Below are positions 62,336 through 64,000 of a DNA stretch of 64,000 bases, in pieces (within the stretch, counting starts at the first letter, position 1; each line of letters begins with the position of its first letter). The stretch comes from Agarophyton chilense. Lineage: Eukaryota > Rhodophyta > Florideophyceae > Gracilariales > Gracilariaceae. The position numbers and the translations under genes were made by a program. The stretch covers positions 930,001 through 994,000 of the forward strand of contig JARGXX010000117.1 of the NCBI GenBank assembly GCA_030374765.1, written 5' to 3'. The notes below the pieces were generated by a model, which saw nothing but the letters and a program-made list of their open reading frames with translations, made no database searches and was not told the origin of the DNA.

Positions 62336-64000
62336 ACGTGGAGAGATGTTCTATGTAGTAGAAACAGATCTTTTATCAGAGACTTGGAAACTATATCGGC
62401 TTGGTTGTCCTGAGACGGAACGTGATGAATAGCTTTAAATACTTGATTTAGAGCATTTAATATGTGACTATGCCTTAGATGTAATGTGCTACACTTTTCT
62501 CAAACCAAATTCAGTCTTTATCCATTTAATTGTACCAAGATTGCCCTGGTACAAATTAATTGGGTAGTTAAATACCAATCTCAGTTCATTGAGGATGTTC
62601 TAGATAGAAGTCTGTTACTTGATGTATTCCGAGATAGTATAGAACTTCACTTCTGCCGTCGAGAAAGACGTCAATTTAGAGTGCCGAACTTTAAATCCAT
62701 GGAACACAACGAATGGTGATGAAATGACCTTCCATAGCCAACGATTGTCTCAAACAAGACCCCAATCGGCATCGGGCCAAGATGTGACCGACAAAGTGGC
62801 GTTGTATGGTATTTTAAAGCCATAATGCTTCGTTGCAACCAAGTACCCTACGATCTATTTTATTCATTGCCAATGTTCAAGTAAAGGATTAGAGAAAAAG
62901 CTTACTAGCATGGACAGAGCTGTTTCCAAATCAGGTCGGGTGCCGGTATTCAGGAAAAGTATTAATCCCAAAACATCCTTGTATTGGGCATTCCTGATTG
63001 GAAAGCAATTCTTTCAGAACTGCCAATTCATCATACTGGAAATGTGTTTGAGAAAGAGAAAATCAACGAGTGTTGCCGTATCAATGTGAGACAGTCAGAC
63101 AATTTGTCAATAACTGGTCGTTGATGAAGCAATTTCCATACTTGTTTTCATTAATAAAAACACCAATTTATAAATGAGTCGGTCCAAGATCGGAAATATC
63201 GTACTTAGTGCATCGTTTTTTCATTAGACATGTAGTCGTCTGAGCCTGTCCAAAAAGGCTGAGATCATTTACATAGGCCATAAAGATAGCTATATCTGCT
63301 CCTGTTCTGAGATATAAAACGCAAGGGGTACATTGACGTGGTTCAAACCCGATGGAGAAGAGATAAGAAGAAATGTTTTCAAACCAGACTCTGGGGGGTT
63401 TGCGAGTGCCATACAGTGATTTGATGAGCTCCACAACACGAATTCGGCTTCTGGTACGTCTTTAATTGTAGGGAAATTAATGAAAATGGGATGTTTCGGT
63501 GGCATAGATGCATGTAAATACGCTCCTTTGACATGAATATGTTCGCGATCCCCTTTAATAGTAGTGGAAAGAACTTTTATGACACAAAAGATTTCAAATT
63601 TGAATACCGATGCGTAGAGACTGTCCTCCTCAAATACGGTATGAAAAATTCCTCGTCCAACTAAAACAGCTTTAAAATGTAATAGCTAGCATTTGCGATC
63701 GCGTTTGAGACGGAAAATAAATCTGGAAGGAATTGGTTTATCATGGCCAGAGCTGGCAGGCATCCTCGTATGGGAGGAGATTTAAAATATCGTAAGATTC
63801 AGTACGGAAAGCGTCCGCCCAATGGCTGGCATCTCAAGACGAGAGAGCGTGAAGTAGTGAAGGTTCTACAGATGTACTTCTTTCTGCAGTAAGTGCTCGT
63901 ACTACATTTTCCACCTCTGACTCGTAGTCAGATTCAGAAAGGGCTAAGTTTGGATCATATATAAACGGTTTCTCCGGATAATGAATGAGTTCCAGGCCAC
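62336..64000 (-). pseudogene. decayed Copia element D pol (RT and RNase H), runs off the right edge
   Basis: On the minus strand, right to left, the window edge begins with ASHWADAFRTESYDIL (copia RT entry, W..A...E), then GDREHIHVKGAYLHA (in place of the usual VDVKGAY), FPTIKDVPEAEFV, LIKSLYGTRKPPRVWF, the catalytic region FMAYVNDLSLFG (YVND, not YVDD) and KKRCTKYDISDLG. Farther left, RNase H is recognised by SFSTAEVKFYTISE at about 62650-62690 and HHVPSQDNQADIVSKSL at about 62336-62430. Frames are broken by several stops. Asn in place of the second RT Asp and the missing Asp of HVKGAY add to its being inactive. Confidence 0.8.

Overview
This is nuclear DNA of a eukaryotic alga, most likely a red alga of the florideophyte type (Chondrus-like); that assignment is an inference. 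It rests on compact, mostly intronless housekeeping genes with only a few short GT-AG introns (80-109 bp), apparently plastid-targeted proteins, a membrane glycosyltransferase fused to a sulfotransferase as expected for a maker of sulfated polysaccharides, and a dense block of Gypsy and Copia retrotransposons.

Positions 1-31044 are a gene island with little spacing and frequent divergent or convergent pairs. In order: a partial secreted or membrane protein running off the left edge (-), a URI/prefoldin-like protein (+), an RBR ubiquitin ligase with membrane helices (+), an RHD3/SEY1-like GTPase (-), glucose-6-phosphate dehydrogenase (+), eIF3f (-), mitochondrial ATP synthase delta with two introns (+), the ubiquitin-like splicing modifier HUB1/UBL5 with two introns (-), proteasome alpha PSMA6 (+), a REEP/HVA22-like protein with one intron (-), an AMPK/CIPK-type kinase (+), a DCAF7/TTG1 WD40 protein (+), an AVL9-family protein (-), nucleoporin NUP93 (+), a Rubisco-LSMT-like SET protein (-), and a 1021-residue glycosyltransferase-sulfotransferase fusion (+). 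HUB1, the ATP synthase gene, the REEP-like gene and the edge gene are invisible or incomplete as single long ORFs and were pieced together from splice sites, homology and an edge-truncated frame.

Positions 31045-64000 are repeat territory. In order: an AT-rich stretch with a decayed piggyBac-like transposase (-); an inverted solo LTR of Gypsy family B; a decayed Gypsy element A (+) with gag, protease, RT, RNase H, integrase and chromodomain remnants; a decayed YheT-like alpha/beta hydrolase gene flanked by 37-bp direct repeats; a decayed MULE transposase (-); a truncated Copia element E (+); a full-length 11.1-kb Gypsy element B with two LTRs; AT-rich debris; and a Copia element D (-) running off the right edge.

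The most unusual object is in Gypsy B: an uninterrupted antisense ORF of about 622 codons between pol and the 3' LTR, while the sense gag-pol has four in-frame stops. Gag and pol of this element are in different frames, with a possible -1 frameshift heptamer directly before the gag stop. The glycosyltransferase-sulfotransferase fusion at the edge of the gene island is the most interesting host gene.
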